Source: Hyphomicrobium_A sp963817485
GTDB lineage: Bacteria; Pseudomonadota; Alphaproteobacteria; Rhizobiales; Hyphomicrobiaceae
DNA: 64,000 bases
Reading direction: 5' to 3'
Assembly: GCA_963817485.1 (NCBI GenBank)
Contig: CAWFOR010000027.1
Span: 1 to 64,000, forward strand
Position numbers and translations under genes: made by a program. A model generated the notes under the pieces. It was not told the DNA's origin. It was given only the letters and a program-made list of their open reading frames with translations, and ran no database searches. Each line of letters begins with the position of its first letter. Position 1 is the stretch's first letter. Shown here piece after piece: positions 21,222-30,901 of this stretch.

Positions 21222-22551
21222 TCAAGCCGAACGCGGCACCGGCGTCAGCCGTGGAGCACGCGGTTCATCGGCCGCGACCCGGTTGCGGCCGCCGGATTTG
21301 GCGGCGTAGAGGGCGCGATCGGCCAGGAGCATGAGCGAGGTCAGATCGTCGACGGAGGCCGCCGGACACCGCTACACCGATGCTGACGCTCGCCGTGATC
21401 GTTTCCCCGCCCACGACGTGCGGTGTCGCCGCGAAGGCCGCACGCACGCGCTCGCCGATGGCGATGGCATGCTGATGTGCCGTATCCGGCAACAGACAGG
21501 CGAATTCCTCTCCGCCCATGCGCGCAAAGAAATCGGTGGGCCTCAGCTGCGCCGTTGCTATGCGGCAGAATTCGGCGAGGACTCGATCGCCCGCGGAATG
21601 TCCGAAGTTGTCATTGATATCCTTGAACCGGTCGAGGTCGAGGAGGAGCAGGGCGGCCGGGCGTTCGTCGATCGCCAAGCGATGCATCAGCCGCGCGCCC
21701 TGGGCCATGAAGGCGCGGCGATTGGGTACGCCGGTGAGCGGGTCCACCAGGGATTCTTTGCGGTGCCAATGGATGAGGCGCTCGCTCGCGAGGTTCCCGA
21801 ACAGATAGGCCCCGCACATGCTGATCACCAGCGACTCCAGCAGGACGAACGTGAGCAAAGCGGTCGCGGGAGGCTGTCCGGAGACGAGCGCTCCCACCAG
21901 CGGGATGCGCGCTGGGATCGCGGCTGCGTGCGCGATCAGCACGAGAATGATCGGCCAACGGGAGATCAGCAGCTCGCGGCGTCCGCGCCAAAGCTCACGC
22001 ACCGTGAGGAGCGTATAGGTGACGCCGATCACGGCCATCAATTCCGCGCGCGCGACGGGGTTGTCGTAGAACGCAGGGAAGGTGCAGGCGAGAAGCCAGG
22101 TCAGCGTGCCGAGCAACGCCACGCCGATTTGCGGCGAGCGACCTTCGAAATTGCGCATGCCGGACCAAAGGGTGCCGTAGCCGGCCGACAGCAGCGTGTT
22201 CGCAAAGATGATGGACCATAGGTCCGGGATATGCCCGCGGGCTGCGATGAGTCCGGTCGCGATCGCCGCCAAGACGAAGGCTATCCCCCACATGGCGAGC
22301 GCCGGGATGCTGCGGTGCTGCAGCCACGATAGCAGCAGCAACCCCCCGGCGACCGCCAAGGCGAATCCCGTGATCATCAACGAAGTAGCGAGATCCAAGA
22401 CAGTCCTACTGGTCGGTTTGAGTGCGGAGGATTGCGACTTTATGCGATCCTCCCAGCCTTTTCCCTTGGCGCGCTCGAGTAGGATTTGAGCAAAAACCTT
22501 CAGGCCCGTCGCTTCGATAGGGTCGGCTAACGGCGTCAGAGCCTGTGGCAT
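21222..22551 (-). CDS. Membrane GGDEF diguanylate cyclase, frame-interrupted near C-terminus
   Basis: About 443 residues if restored. The start is taken at ATG 22551 (MPQALTPLADPIEATGLK). Five or six membrane helices fill residues 55-215, then a GGDEF domain begins at SLVDPLTGVPNRRAF and carries the intact active site ARMGGEEFACLL (A-site GGEEF). At about 21348-21356 the frame shifts +1. The conserved end LADRALYAAKSGGRNRV is only found in the shifted frame, which runs to a stop at 21222. Adding CG at CGTCGACGAT would repair it. It is inferred to make cyclic di-GMP. No EAL domain or RxxD inhibitory site is evident. Confidence 0.85.
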
Positions 22552-22628
22552 CGGGGGGTAGGAAATGGGAAAGCTCCGTCCATTCGCGGAGCCGTCCTTT
22601 TCGTCGTGCCACGACGAAATTTTCCGCG

Positions 22629-23570
22629 CTAGCCGACTTCCGGCTCGCTCTTCGGCGTCACGCTCGAGCGGATGTGGGCTTCCGTCAACTCGGGCGAGCA
22701 CAGCTCGAGGAAGCGATAGGCGTAGCCGCGCAGGTAGCGGCCCTGGCGCACGGCGATGCGCGAGGTCGTGAGCGGAAACAGCCCGGTGGCATCGAGCAGC
22801 CGCAGGCCCGTGTCACGTTCGGGCTCGAACGCCATCGAGGCGATGATGCCGACGCCGAGCCCCAGCTCCACGTAGGACTTGATCACATCGGCATCGAGCG
22901 CAGACATGACGATGTCGGGTGCAAGCCCCGCGGCGGCGAAGGCTGCATCGATCTTGCCGCGCCCCGTGAAACCCTCGTTATAGGTAATGAGCGGGTACTC
23001 GGCGAGCGCCTCGAGCGTCAGCTGCTGCGTGCTCTCCAGCGCGTGGCCGCGCGGGACGACCACGGCGTGGTGCCAGGAATAATAGGGAAAGGCCACGAGA
23101 TCGGGTGTCTCGATCAGCGCCTCGGTGGCGACGCCGATGTCGGCCTGCCCGTCGAGCAGCATGCTGGCGATTTCCTTCGGGCTCGACTGGTGCAGCACGA
23201 GGCGCACCTTCGGAAACGCCTTCTTGAATTTCGCGATTGCCGGCGGCAGCGCGTAGCGCGCCTGTGTGTGCGTGGTCGCGACGATGAGCTCGCCCTGGTC
23301 GCTTTTTGAGAACTGCTCGGCGAGGCGCTTGATGTTCTTGGCGTCGAGCAGCATGCGCTCGACGATGACGACGAGCTCCTGGCCGGGCTCGGTCATGCCG
23401 AGGAGACGCTTGCCGCGGCGGACGAACAGCTCCACGCCGAGTTCGTCCTCGAGGTCCTTGATGTGCTTGCTCACGCCCGACTGCGACGTGTAGAGCGCGT
23501 TGGCGACCTCGGTTAAATTGAAGTTGCGGCGAACGGTTTCGCGAATAATCCGAAGCTGCTGGAAGTTCAC
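22629..23570 (-). CDS. cysB: CysB-like LysR-family transcriptional regulator
   Basis: This 313-residue protein is a LysR regulator with an N-terminal winged helix (FNLTEVANALYTSQSGVSKH) and a CysB-type effector domain (ATTHTQARYALPPAI, GQADIGVATEAL, NEGFTGRGKIDAAF). CysB proteins activate sulfate assimilation genes in response to N-acetylserine or related signals. The ATG overlaps the stop of cysA by 4 bases, making it the last gene of a cysT-cysW-cysA-cysB operon. It is unusual, though known, for this regulator to be inside the transporter operon it probably controls. Confidence 0.88.
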   Translation of the reverse strand: MNFQQLRIIRETVRRNFNLTEVANALYTSQSGVSKHIKDLEDELGVELFVRRGKRLLGMTEPGQELVVIVERMLLDAKNIKRLAEQFSKSDQGELIVATTHTQARYALPPAIAKFKKAFPKVRLVLHQSSPKEIASMLLDGQADIGVATEALIETPDLVAFPYYSWHHAVVVPRGHALESTQQLTLEALAEYPLITYNEGFTGRGKIDAAFAAAGLAPDIVMSALDADVIKSYVELGLGVGIIASMAFEPERDTGLRLLDATGLFPLTTSRIAVRQGRYLRGYAYRFLELCSPELTEAHIRSSVTPKSEPEVG

Positions 23571-24658
23571 GAGCGCGCTCCGCGTTCAAACACGCGCAGG
23601 CGCCCACTGACGAGGCGCACGGGCTGGCCCGTCGCGAGGTTTAGCTCGGTGAGCTTCTGCGGCGTCAGCTCCACCTCGAAATACTGGGGCGCATGCGGCG
23701 GGCTCGCGCCGTTGAGAGCGGCAAGCTCCACGCGCGCGACCGCGCCGAGCCGCATGATGCGCTGCACCTTCGCGGCGATGCCAACGGGAGAGCCCACCTG
23801 CTCCGGGATGATGTCGATCTCGTGCGGACGTGCGAAGGCAACGACCTCCTTGCCTTCGACCAAGGCTCCGTTGGCATTGGGGAGCACGTCGTTGCCGATG
23901 CGCAGGTGCGAGCCCTCTACGCGGCCGCTGAACTCGTTGACGGCGCCGAGGAAGGAATAGACGAACGGCGTTGCCGGGTTGGCGTAGACGTCGCGGACGC
24001 TGCCGGCCTGTTCCACCTTGCCCTTGTTCATGAGCACGAGCTGGTCGGCAAGCTCGAGCGCTTCCTCCTGATCGTGGGTGACGAACAGGGAGGTGATGTG
24101 CAGCTCCTCGTGCAGGCGGCGGAGCCAGCGGCGCAGCTCCTTGCGCACCTTGGCATCGAGCGCGCCGAACGGCTCGTCGAGCAGCAGCACGCGCGGCTCG
24201 ACCGCGAGCGCGCGCGCAAGCGCAATGCGCTGGCGCTGGCCACCGGAGAGCTGCGAGGGGTAACGCTCGGCCTGCCAATCGAGCTGCACGAGTTCCAGGA
24301 GTTGGTGCACTCGGCGGCGAATTTCGGCCTCGGGCGGCCGCTCCCGTCCGCTTTTGACACGCAACCCGAAGGCGACGTTCTCGAACACGGTGAGATGGCG
24401 GAAGAGGGCGTAGTGCTGGAACACGAAGCCGACCTGGCGCTGGCGCACATGCTTGTCCGAGGTGTCCTCGCCATCGACGATGATCTTGCCCGAATCCGCA
24501 AAGTCGAGCCCGGCGATGATGCGCAGGAGCGTCGTCTTTCCGCACCCCGAAGGGCCGAGCAGCGCCACGAGCTGGCCCGTGGGGATGTCGATGCTCACCC
24601 CGTCGAGCGCGACGAAGCGGCCGAAGGACTTGCGGATGTTTTGAACTTCGATGGTCAT
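23567..24658 (-). CDS. cysA: Sulfate/thiosulfate ABC transporter ATP-binding protein
   Basis: This 363-residue protein has Walker A GPSGCGKTT, Q-loop FVFQHYALF, signature LSGGQRQR, Walker B LLLDEPFGALD and switch His in FVTHDQEEA. A C-terminal TOBE-like regulatory domain follows (residues about 240-360). The ATG at 24658 overlaps the stop of cysW by 4 bases; a longer in-frame start at 24700 would extend into cysW and is rejected. It drives sulfate or thiosulfate import with CysT and CysW. Confidence 0.93.
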   Translation of the reverse strand: MTIEVQNIRKSFGRFVALDGVSIDIPTGQLVALLGPSGCGKTTLLRIIAGLDFADSGKIIVDGEDTSDKHVRQRQVGFVFQHYALFRHLTVFENVAFGLRVKSGRERPPEAEIRRRVHQLLELVQLDWQAERYPSQLSGGQRQRIALARALAVEPRVLLLDEPFGALDAKVRKELRRWLRRLHEELHITSLFVTHDQEEALELADQLVLMNKGKVEQAGSVRDVYANPATPFVYSFLGAVNEFSGRVEGSHLRIGNDVLPNANGALVEGKEVVAFARPHEIDIIPEQVGSPVGIAAKVQRIMRLGAVARVELAALNGASPPHAPQYFEVELTPQKLTELNLATGQPVRLVSGRLRVFERGARS

Positions 24659-25554
24659 GCGGCTTCTTCTATCTCGACGACGCTGCTGCCGGCTCGCCAC
24701 TCGATCATAGTCTTGATCACGAGCGTCACCAAGGCGAGGAGTGCCAAGAGCGACGCGACCGCGAAGGCGGCGGCGAAATTATACTCGTTGTAAAGGATCT
24801 CGACGTGCAAGGGCATCGTATTGGTCAGGCCGCGGATATGGCCGGAAACGACCGAGACGGCGCCGAACTCGCCCATGGCGCGAGCGTTGCAGAGTATCAC
24901 GCCGTAAAGCAGGCCCCATTTGATGTTGGGGAGCGTCACCCGGGTGAACGTCTGCCAGCCGGAGGCGCCGAGCACGAGTGCTGCTTCCTCCTCGTCGCGT
25001 CCCTGTGCCTGCATGAGCGGGATGAGCTCGCGGGCGACGAACGGCACAGTCACGAAGATGGTGGCCAGCACGATGCCGGGAACGGCGAAGATGATCTTTA
25101 TGTCGTGCTCATAGAGCCATGGACCAAACCAGCCTTGCGCGCCGAATACGAGCACGTAGACGAGGCCGGCGATGACGGGCGAGACGGAGAAGGGCAGATC
25201 GATCAGCGTGATCAGCAGCTGCTTGCCGCGGAAATCGTGCTTGGCGACCGCCCATGCGGCGGCGATGCCGAACAGCACGTTGAGCGGGACGGCGATTGCC
25301 GCCGCGAGCAGCGTCAGGCGGATGGAGGAGAGCGCATCCGGCTGCGTGATCGCTGCGATGTAGGCGGCCCATCCCTTGCGCAAAGCCTCGGAGAACACGG
25401 CGAGGAGGGGTAGCACCAGGAAGGTCACGAAGAACGTGAGCGACACTGCGATGATGATCCACTTTACGAGGACCGGCTCGCGCGCGGCCGCGCTCTCCTC
25501 AAAGCGCGTGTTGCGCGAGCGGGCGGCAGCGAAGGTGGGTGCGACGGAAGCCAT
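24655..25554 (-). CDS. cysW: Sulfate ABC transporter permease CysW
   Basis: This 299-residue protein has six predicted membrane helices and the binding-protein-dependent permease EAA loop (EEEAALVLGASGWQTFTRV). Features typical of CysW include VARELIPLMQAQG and CNARAMGEFGAVSVVSGHI. It immediately follows cysT (25555), with no gap, and overlaps cysA. It forms the heterodimeric channel with CysT. Confidence 0.93.
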   Translation of the reverse strand: MASVAPTFAAARSRNTRFEESAAAREPVLVKWIIIAVSLTFFVTFLVLPLLAVFSEALRKGWAAYIAAITQPDALSSIRLTLLAAAIAVPLNVLFGIAAAWAVAKHDFRGKQLLITLIDLPFSVSPVIAGLVYVLVFGAQGWFGPWLYEHDIKIIFAVPGIVLATIFVTVPFVARELIPLMQAQGRDEEEAALVLGASGWQTFTRVTLPNIKWGLLYGVILCNARAMGEFGAVSVVSGHIRGLTNTMPLHVEILYNEYNFAAAFAVASLLALLALVTLVIKTMIEWRAGSSVVEIEEAA

Positions 25555-26409
25555 CTAGCGCGCCCTCTCGCTCGAGCGCGCGCTCCAGGCCTGCAGGCCG
25601 TTGATGATGAGCAGCAGGATGAACGAGATGATCAGCATGACGGCCGCGACCGCGGTGGCGCCGGCATAGTCGTACTGCTCGAGCTTGGTGATGATGATGA
25701 GCGGCGTGATCTCCGACACCATCGGAATATTGCCGGCGATGAAGATGACCGAGCCGTACTCGCCGACCGCGCGTGCGAACGCGAGCGCAAAGCCCGTGAG
25801 CAGGGCCGGGGCCAGCATCGGCAGCACCACGCGGCGGAACGTCTGCACCCGCGTCGCGCCGAGACTTGCGGCGGCCTCCTCGAACTCGAGGTCGAGGTCT
25901 TCCAGCACCGGCTGCACCGTGCGCACGACGAACGGCACGCCGATGAAAATGAGCGCCACGAGCACGCCGAGCGGTGTGAAGGCGACGTCGATGCCGATCT
26001 GCGTGAGGTATTGGCCGAGCCAGCCGTTCTTGGCGTAGAGCGCGGTGAGCGCGATACCGGCGACGGCGGTCGGCAGCGCAAAAGGCAGGTCGATCAGCGC
26101 ATCGACGATGCGCCGGCCGGGAAAGCTGTAGCGCACGAGCGTCCAGGCCAGCATCAGCCCGAACACGACGTTGATGGCGGCCGCCAGCAGAGAGGCACCA
26201 AAGCTTAGCTTATAGGAGGCGACTACGCGCGCGGACGTGGCAGCGTGCCAGAAGCCCTCCGGCCCCAGCGTGGAGGCTTTGAAGAACACCGCCGAAAGCG
26301 GGATCAGCACGATGAGCGACAGGTAGCCGAGCGTGACCCCCATCGACAGGCCGAAGCCCGGAAGTACCCTGCGCACTTTCGTCCGCTGCATGGCGCGCCT
26401 CATCACCAC
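25555..26409 (-). CDS. cysT: Sulfate ABC transporter permease CysT (CysU)
   Basis: This 284-residue protein has six membrane helices and the EAA-loop EFEEAAASLGATRVQTFRRV. The conserved ARAVGEYGSVIFIAGN stretch is typical of CysT. It is the first gene of the minus-strand cysT-W-A-B set. No sulfate-binding protein (Sbp/CysP) is encoded next to it, so the binding protein must be elsewhere. The 330-base leader contains competing hairpins. Confidence 0.93.
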   Translation of the reverse strand: MVMRRAMQRTKVRRVLPGFGLSMGVTLGYLSLIVLIPLSAVFFKASTLGPEGFWHAATSARVVASYKLSFGASLLAAAINVVFGLMLAWTLVRYSFPGRRIVDALIDLPFALPTAVAGIALTALYAKNGWLGQYLTQIGIDVAFTPLGVLVALIFIGVPFVVRTVQPVLEDLDLEFEEAAASLGATRVQTFRRVVLPMLAPALLTGFALAFARAVGEYGSVIFIAGNIPMVSEITPLIIITKLEQYDYAGATAVAAVMLIISFILLLIINGLQAWSARSSERAR

Positions 26410-26740
26410 CCCGGATGGACCACGCTGCTTGCGTCAAGAGACTTGGGCCGAAGCGACACGGTCGGATGCCAGCCGCAACGGGGCGCGTCGACGCGTGATC
26501 GGCATCGACGGCTCGCTTATGGTTAGCGGTCGGAACCTAATGAGGCCTCTGCTCGGGGCGAACCACGAAGATGTGATTTCTATATTCGCCCCGCTGATAA
26601 GGGGCGGGGAGCCCTGCGTTAGCGGGCTCTATCGAGTGCGGTTAGGAAGTCGCGGCCACTCTCGGCGCGCGCGTTTGGCCATGCCGCGTCTGCTCAAGCG
26701 AGCGCCGCGGAGAGGTCCTTAACCATACAGGACGCCGACC
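26410..26740 (-). promoter_or_regulatory. Leader of the cysTWAB operon with competing inverted repeats
   Basis: This 331-base gap precedes cysT and follows the MetC-like gene, both on the minus strand. GGGGCGAA (26555-26562) and TTCGCCCC (26585-26592) are perfect inverted repeats, and the CGCCCC inside the second also pairs with GGGGCG at 26601-26606. The two stems exclude each other, as in attenuators. An open frame on the plus strand here has no protein-like character. A regulatory function is only inferred. Confidence 0.35.
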
Positions 26741-27928
26741 TCAGCCGGCGGCGGCGAGGCGCTGAAATCCGGCCGCGAGATCGGCTTTCAGGTCGTCGAC
26801 GTCCTCGAGCCCGATGTGCAGGCGCAGCGCGGGGCCCTCGGCCTGCCAGCGCGTGGCCGAGCGGTAGCCGCTCGGATCGAAGGGGATGACGAGGCTTTCA
26901 TATCCGCCCCACGAAAAGCCCATGCCGAAGAGTTCCAAGCCATTGAGCATGGCCGCCAGCGCCGGCTGGCCGACCGGTTTTAGGATCACCGAGAAGAGCC
27001 CGCTCGCGCCTAGAAAATCGCGCTTCCAGATCGCGTGCTGCGGGTGGCTCGGCAGGCCGGGGTGCAAGACGCGTGCGACCTCGGGGCGCCCCTCGAGCCA
27101 GCGCGCGATCTCGAACCCCGCGCGCTGGTGCTGCGCCAGACGGGTTGCGAGCGTGCGCAGGCCGCGCATGCCGAGATAGGTCTCCTCCGAGCCGGGGCAG
27201 ACGCCCAGCAGCTCCTTGGCGCGAGCGACGTGCTTTTGCGCGCGCTCATTCGATGTGATGGCGCCGAGCATCGCGTCGGCATGCCCCACGATGTACTTCG
27301 TCGCCGCGTCGATCGCCACGTCGACGCCGTGGTCGAAGGGGCGGAAGTAGAGCGGCGTAGCCCAGGTGTTGTCGAGCAGGAGCCACAGCTCGTGCTTCTT
27401 GGCGACCTTGGAGATGGCCGGGATGTCCTGCACCTCGAAGGTTTGCGAACCGGGGCTCTCAGTGAAGATGAGCCGCGTGTTCTTCCGCACGAGCTTCTCG
27501 ATGCCGGCGCCGACGAGCGGGTCGTAGTAGGTTGTCTCCACGCCGAGCTTTGCCAAGAGCCGGTCGCAGAAGTTGCGTGTCGGTGCGTAGACGCTGTCGG
27601 AGACGAGGATGTGATCGCCAAACTCGACGAAGGCGAAGATCGACGTGCTCACCGCCTGATAGCCCGATGCCGTGAGCACGGTTGCCGCTCCGCCTGCGAC
27701 CGTGGCGATCGCCTCCTCGAGCGCGCGCACGGTAGGTGTGCCGGAGCGTCCGTACGTGTACGCCTGATCGCGCTTCAGAAGCTTCTCGACGGTTGGAAAA
27801 AGCACGGTCGAGCCGCGATAGACGGGCGGGTTCACGAAGCCGTGGCAGGCATGCGGATCGCGGCCCGAGTGAACGACCTCGGTGGCCGGTTTGCGCCGGC
27901 GCGACGGTTTCTTGTCTGAGGGTGACAT
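26741..27928 (-). CDS. metC: Cystathionine beta-lyase-type PLP enzyme
   Basis: This 395-residue member of the Cys/Met metabolism PLP family (aspartate aminotransferase fold) has the PLP-phosphate region TASGYQAVS, the Asp-containing LLLDNTWATPLY and the Schiff-base lysine in AATKYIVGHAD. The C-terminal GFSWGGYESLVIPFDP is characteristic of MetC-type beta-lyases, which split cystathionine to homocysteine, pyruvate and ammonia. Its location next to the sulfate transport operon fits a sulfur amino acid role. It is divergent from the amino-acid binding protein at 28126. Confidence 0.88.
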   Translation of the reverse strand: MSPSDKKPSRRRKPATEVVHSGRDPHACHGFVNPPVYRGSTVLFPTVEKLLKRDQAYTYGRSGTPTVRALEEAIATVAGGAATVLTASGYQAVSTSIFAFVEFGDHILVSDSVYAPTRNFCDRLLAKLGVETTYYDPLVGAGIEKLVRKNTRLIFTESPGSQTFEVQDIPAISKVAKKHELWLLLDNTWATPLYFRPFDHGVDVAIDAATKYIVGHADAMLGAITSNERAQKHVARAKELLGVCPGSEETYLGMRGLRTLATRLAQHQRAGFEIARWLEGRPEVARVLHPGLPSHPQHAIWKRDFLGASGLFSVILKPVGQPALAAMLNGLELFGMGFSWGGYESLVIPFDPSGYRSATRWQAEGPALRLHIGLEDVDDLKADLAAGFQRLAAAG

Positions 27929-28125
27929 CGGGCGGATCCTGATCGCCGCGGCAGGTGGCCCGTGTGACGCAACTTTGCCCTTCGGTCAAGGTCTTGACCC
28001 GACGGCGTTTACGCGGGATTGGTGCGCCTCACTTGGCGCGCTCCCTCAGCCTTTACCCTCCGCGCGACTTGCAGCGGGTGTCGCTTGCACCCCGCTCGCC
28101 GCGGTTCCAGACTGATTGCGATGTG

Positions 28126-29175
28126 ATGACAAAGCACTACCAGTCCCGCTGGCTAATATCCGCTGTTTTGGTGGCGGGCATGCTTCTCCCGGCGTCCAGG
28201 CCGGCAGGCGCCGCCGCCGGACCCGGTACGACGCTGGACACGATCCGGGCGCGCGGGAACGTCCTGTGCGGGATCAGCGAGCCGGAGCCGGGCTTCTCCG
28301 AGATCAACGAAGCACGGGTGCGGTCGGGGCTCGACGTGGAGTTTTGCACCGCGCTCGCTGCCGCCGTCTTCGGCTCCAAGGACGCCGTGAAGTACTGGCC
28401 GTTGTCCCCCAACGACCGTTTCAAGGCGCTACAGTCGGGCGATGTCGATGTGCTCTCGCGCGGCGCGACCTGGACCCTGAGCCGCGACACCGAGCTCGGG
28501 GCCCGCTTTGCCGGCGTTCTCTACTATGACGGCCAGGGTTTCCTGACGCGGCGCGGCAACGCGGTCGCGAGCGTGCTGGAGCTGTCGGGCGCTTCCATCT
28601 GCGCGCTTCCAGGTCCGATGGGCGAGCAGGGGGTTGCGGATTTCTTCAGTGCGCAGCGCATGCGCTACCAGATGGTGACGCAGGCGCATTGGGACGATGT
28701 GGTCAAGGCCTACGCGGCGGGGGACTGCACGGTGCTGTCGGGCGACGTCTCGATGCTGGCGGTTGCGCGCGCGAAGATGAAGCAGCCGGCCGATCACATG
28801 ATCCTGCCCGAGCTCATCACCAAGGAGCCGGCGGGACCTGCCGTGCGCCAGGACGACGCGCAATGGTTCGCCGTGGTGCGCTGGACGCTGATGGCGCTCA
28901 TCGAGGCGGAGGAGCTCGGCATCACCAGCGCCAACGTCGATGCCATGCGCGCCTCCAATGCGCCCGAGGTGCGCCGCTTCCTTGGCCTGGAGGCGAACCT
29001 CGGACAGGCGCTCGGATTGCCGCGCGACTGGGCCTACCAGGTCGTCAAGAACGTCGGCAACTACGGCGAGATCTTCGACCGCACGCTGGGCGCCAAATCC
29101 AACTTGAAGATCGCCCGTGGTCTCAACAACCTATGGACCAAGGGCGGTCTGATGTATGCGATGCCGTTCCGATGA
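28126..29175 (+). CDS. Amino-acid ABC transporter substrate-binding protein (AapJ/BztA type)
   Basis: This 349-residue protein has a signal peptide in residues 1-29 (AVLVAGMLLPASRPAGA). The mature part begins with TLDTIRARGNVLCGISEPEPGFS, and has the family features GLDVEFCTALAAAVFG, DVDVLSRGATWTLSRD and, near the end, VKNVGNYGEIFDRTLG. These are general L-amino acid binding proteins of the periplasm. No permease or ATPase genes follow, so it is an orphan binding protein or pairs with a distant transporter. The start ATG 28126 is chosen because it places the signal peptide at the N-terminus. Confidence 0.88.
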   Translation: MTKHYQSRWLISAVLVAGMLLPASRPAGAAAGPGTTLDTIRARGNVLCGISEPEPGFSEINEARVRSGLDVEFCTALAAAVFGSKDAVKYWPLSPNDRFKALQSGDVDVLSRGATWTLSRDTELGARFAGVLYYDGQGFLTRRGNAVASVLELSGASICALPGPMGEQGVADFFSAQRMRYQMVTQAHWDDVVKAYAAGDCTVLSGDVSMLAVARAKMKQPADHMILPELITKEPAGPAVRQDDAQWFAVVRWTLMALIEAEELGITSANVDAMRASNAPEVRRFLGLEANLGQALGLPRDWAYQVVKNVGNYGEIFDRTLGAKSNLKIARGLNNLWTKGGLMYAMPFR

Positions 29176-29229
29176 GGCGCGCGCATGCCTTCGCCCGAGG
29201 CTAGGTCATAGAGCGCAGAGGTTGCCCGG

Positions 29230-29778
29230 ATGAAGGAGCTGCTCGCGCAGCAGGTTGGCCTCGCCGTGGCGCTTGCCGGGCTTGCGGCCCTGGTGCTGCT
29301 GGTACTCTTGTTCGCGAGCGCGCGGCGGCGAAGCGCCCGCAAGCAGCAGCCCGTCGCACGACCCGCGACCGCGGCGGCGCCTGCGGCCCCAACGCCGAAG
29401 GCGAAGGTCGACCCTGCCGCTCTACTTGCCGCCATACATGAAGCCGAGGCGATGGGTCAGCGCGACCGCTTGCCGGGCCTCTATCTGTCGCTTGCGCAAT
29501 GTCGATTTGAGGCGGGGGGCAGCTCGGAGGCCGAGGAGCTCTTGCGCAAATGCATCCTCGGCGCCGGAGCCGCGCGCCACAAGGCCACACATGCCAAGGC
29601 GCGGCTCGCGCTGGGCGACCTCGCTCACGCCGGCGGTGATCCAACCACCGCCTGCGAGCACTGGCAGATCGCGCGCGCACTGTTCCATGAATTGAGGCAG
29701 GTAGAGGACCACGCGGAGGCCGAGCAGCGCATGCTGCGCAACGGCTGCCCGACCGATTGGGTGCTTACCGACTTTTGA
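29230..29778 (+). CDS. Membrane-anchored helical (TPR-like) protein, unknown
   Basis: This 182-residue protein has one N-terminal membrane helix (residues 8-31), then an Arg/Lys/Ala/Pro linker to about 60. A helical domain follows with TPR-like alternation of small and large residues (RLPGLYLSLAQCRFEAGGSSEAEELLRK is the clearest part, about 78-105). It lies close downstream of the amino-acid binding protein. I do not recognise a named family; the helical-repeat reading is from residue pattern only. Confidence 0.6.
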   Translation: MKELLAQQVGLAVALAGLAALVLLVLLFASARRRSARKQQPVARPATAAAPAAPTPKAKVDPAALLAAIHEAEAMGQRDRLPGLYLSLAQCRFEAGGSSEAEELLRKCILGAGAARHKATHAKARLALGDLAHAGGDPTTACEHWQIARALFHELRQVEDHAEAEQRMLRNGCPTDWVLTDF

Positions 29779-29795
29779 GGGAAGGGGCCGTGCGC

Positions 29796-30809
29796 TCAGC
29801 GCATCAGCACCTCGACCTGCGTCGCCTCGCCGTCCGCAACCGTGAAGTCGCGCTTGAACGCGCGCGTGCCGGATTTGGCGATGACCGTATAGCTGCCGGG
29901 TGCGATAATGTGAGTGGGCAACGCGCCGACGCTGCGTTTGACGACCTCGCCATCGGCCGTCTGTACCGTCCACTGCGTATCGGGCAGCGCCTCGCCGCCC
30001 TCGCGGGCGACGAGCTTGAAGGTCACGCGCGCGGCCGAGTGCGAGACGGTGGCCTCCGACAGCTTGCCGGCCTCGACCGTCACGTCCGCCTCCACTTGGG
30101 CATTGGCATCGCCGTAGGTCGACACGATGCGGTAGATGCCGGCGTTGAGCCGGATGACGACGTCCGGCTTCACGGCACCGACGACCTTGGTGCGGTTGTC
30201 GGATTGATCGCGCTCACCGGAATAGATGTCGTAGCTGACGGCGTTAGCAGCGGGCGCGGCGCCGTCGACCAGCACCTTGACGCGGAGGCCGCCGGCGTTG
30301 AGCACGAACCTCTCGCTCATAGTCGCGCCGGGGGCGACCGTGATCCTGCGCGTGACGTCGGCACGCCCGAAGGCGGCATTGACGATGTAGTCGCCGGGCT
30401 TGAGGCTGACCGTCGGGCTCGCGTCGCTCTTGGTCATCAACAGCTTCGTCTCGTTCTTCTTGCCGGGTATCGGCTGGTAGATCCGCCACGCCAGCCCCTG
30501 ATCGATGCGCTGGCCATCGACCGTCAGCAGCGCGACGAGATTGACCTGCGCGGGCGCGTTCGATTCCGGTGCCGCTTCGCCCGCGGTTCGCGGAACGACG
30601 GTCGTGTTGGCCGGCACCGTGACGGTTGCGGGCGGGTCGCCCGGCCCCGCTTCATCGCTCGACGGCGGCAACCCTCCGCGTAGCGTGACTCCGGGCTGCC
30701 ATTGCCCTTGGTCCTGCGCCAGCGCCGCTAAGGGAAGCGCAAACGACAGCAGGATCGCCGGCGCAGAGCGCGCGATTGCGTGCACGAGGCGGTTCAAGGG
30801 TAGTGTCAT
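29796..30809 (-). CDS. Secreted beta-repeat protein, paralogous to the repeats of the upstream VWA protein
   Basis: About 337 residues from ATG 30809, with a signal peptide (APAILLSFALPLAALAQ). After a proline/threonine-rich linker come at least three beta-sandwich-like repeats, each with a turn of the form L-x-x-G-x-Y-x-V: LKPGDYIVNAAFGRADV, LNAGIYRIVSTYGDANA and IAPGSYTVIAKSGTRAF. The same motif recurs in the VWA protein encoded just upstream (30902-32887). The fold resembles carboxypeptidase-regulatory/transthyretin-like domains. It is likely periplasmic or surface-located; function unknown. Confidence 0.7.
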   Translation of the reverse strand: MTLPLNRLVHAIARSAPAILLSFALPLAALAQDQGQWQPGVTLRGGLPPSSDEAGPGDPPATVTVPANTTVVPRTAGEAAPESNAPAQVNLVALLTVDGQRIDQGLAWRIYQPIPGKKNETKLLMTKSDASPTVSLKPGDYIVNAAFGRADVTRRITVAPGATMSERFVLNAGGLRVKVLVDGAAPAANAVSYDIYSGERDQSDNRTKVVGAVKPDVVIRLNAGIYRIVSTYGDANAQVEADVTVEAGKLSEATVSHSAARVTFKLVAREGGEALPDTQWTVQTADGEVVKRSVGALPTHIIAPGSYTVIAKSGTRAFKRDFTVADGEATQVEVLMR

Positions 30810-30901
30810 CACGGGTTGGTCCAAAGCTTCACTCGGCCGGTGATACGCTTTTACCCAACACGGACAACGAGAATGTTCGAAATATGGCTGACGGCGCGCG
30901 A

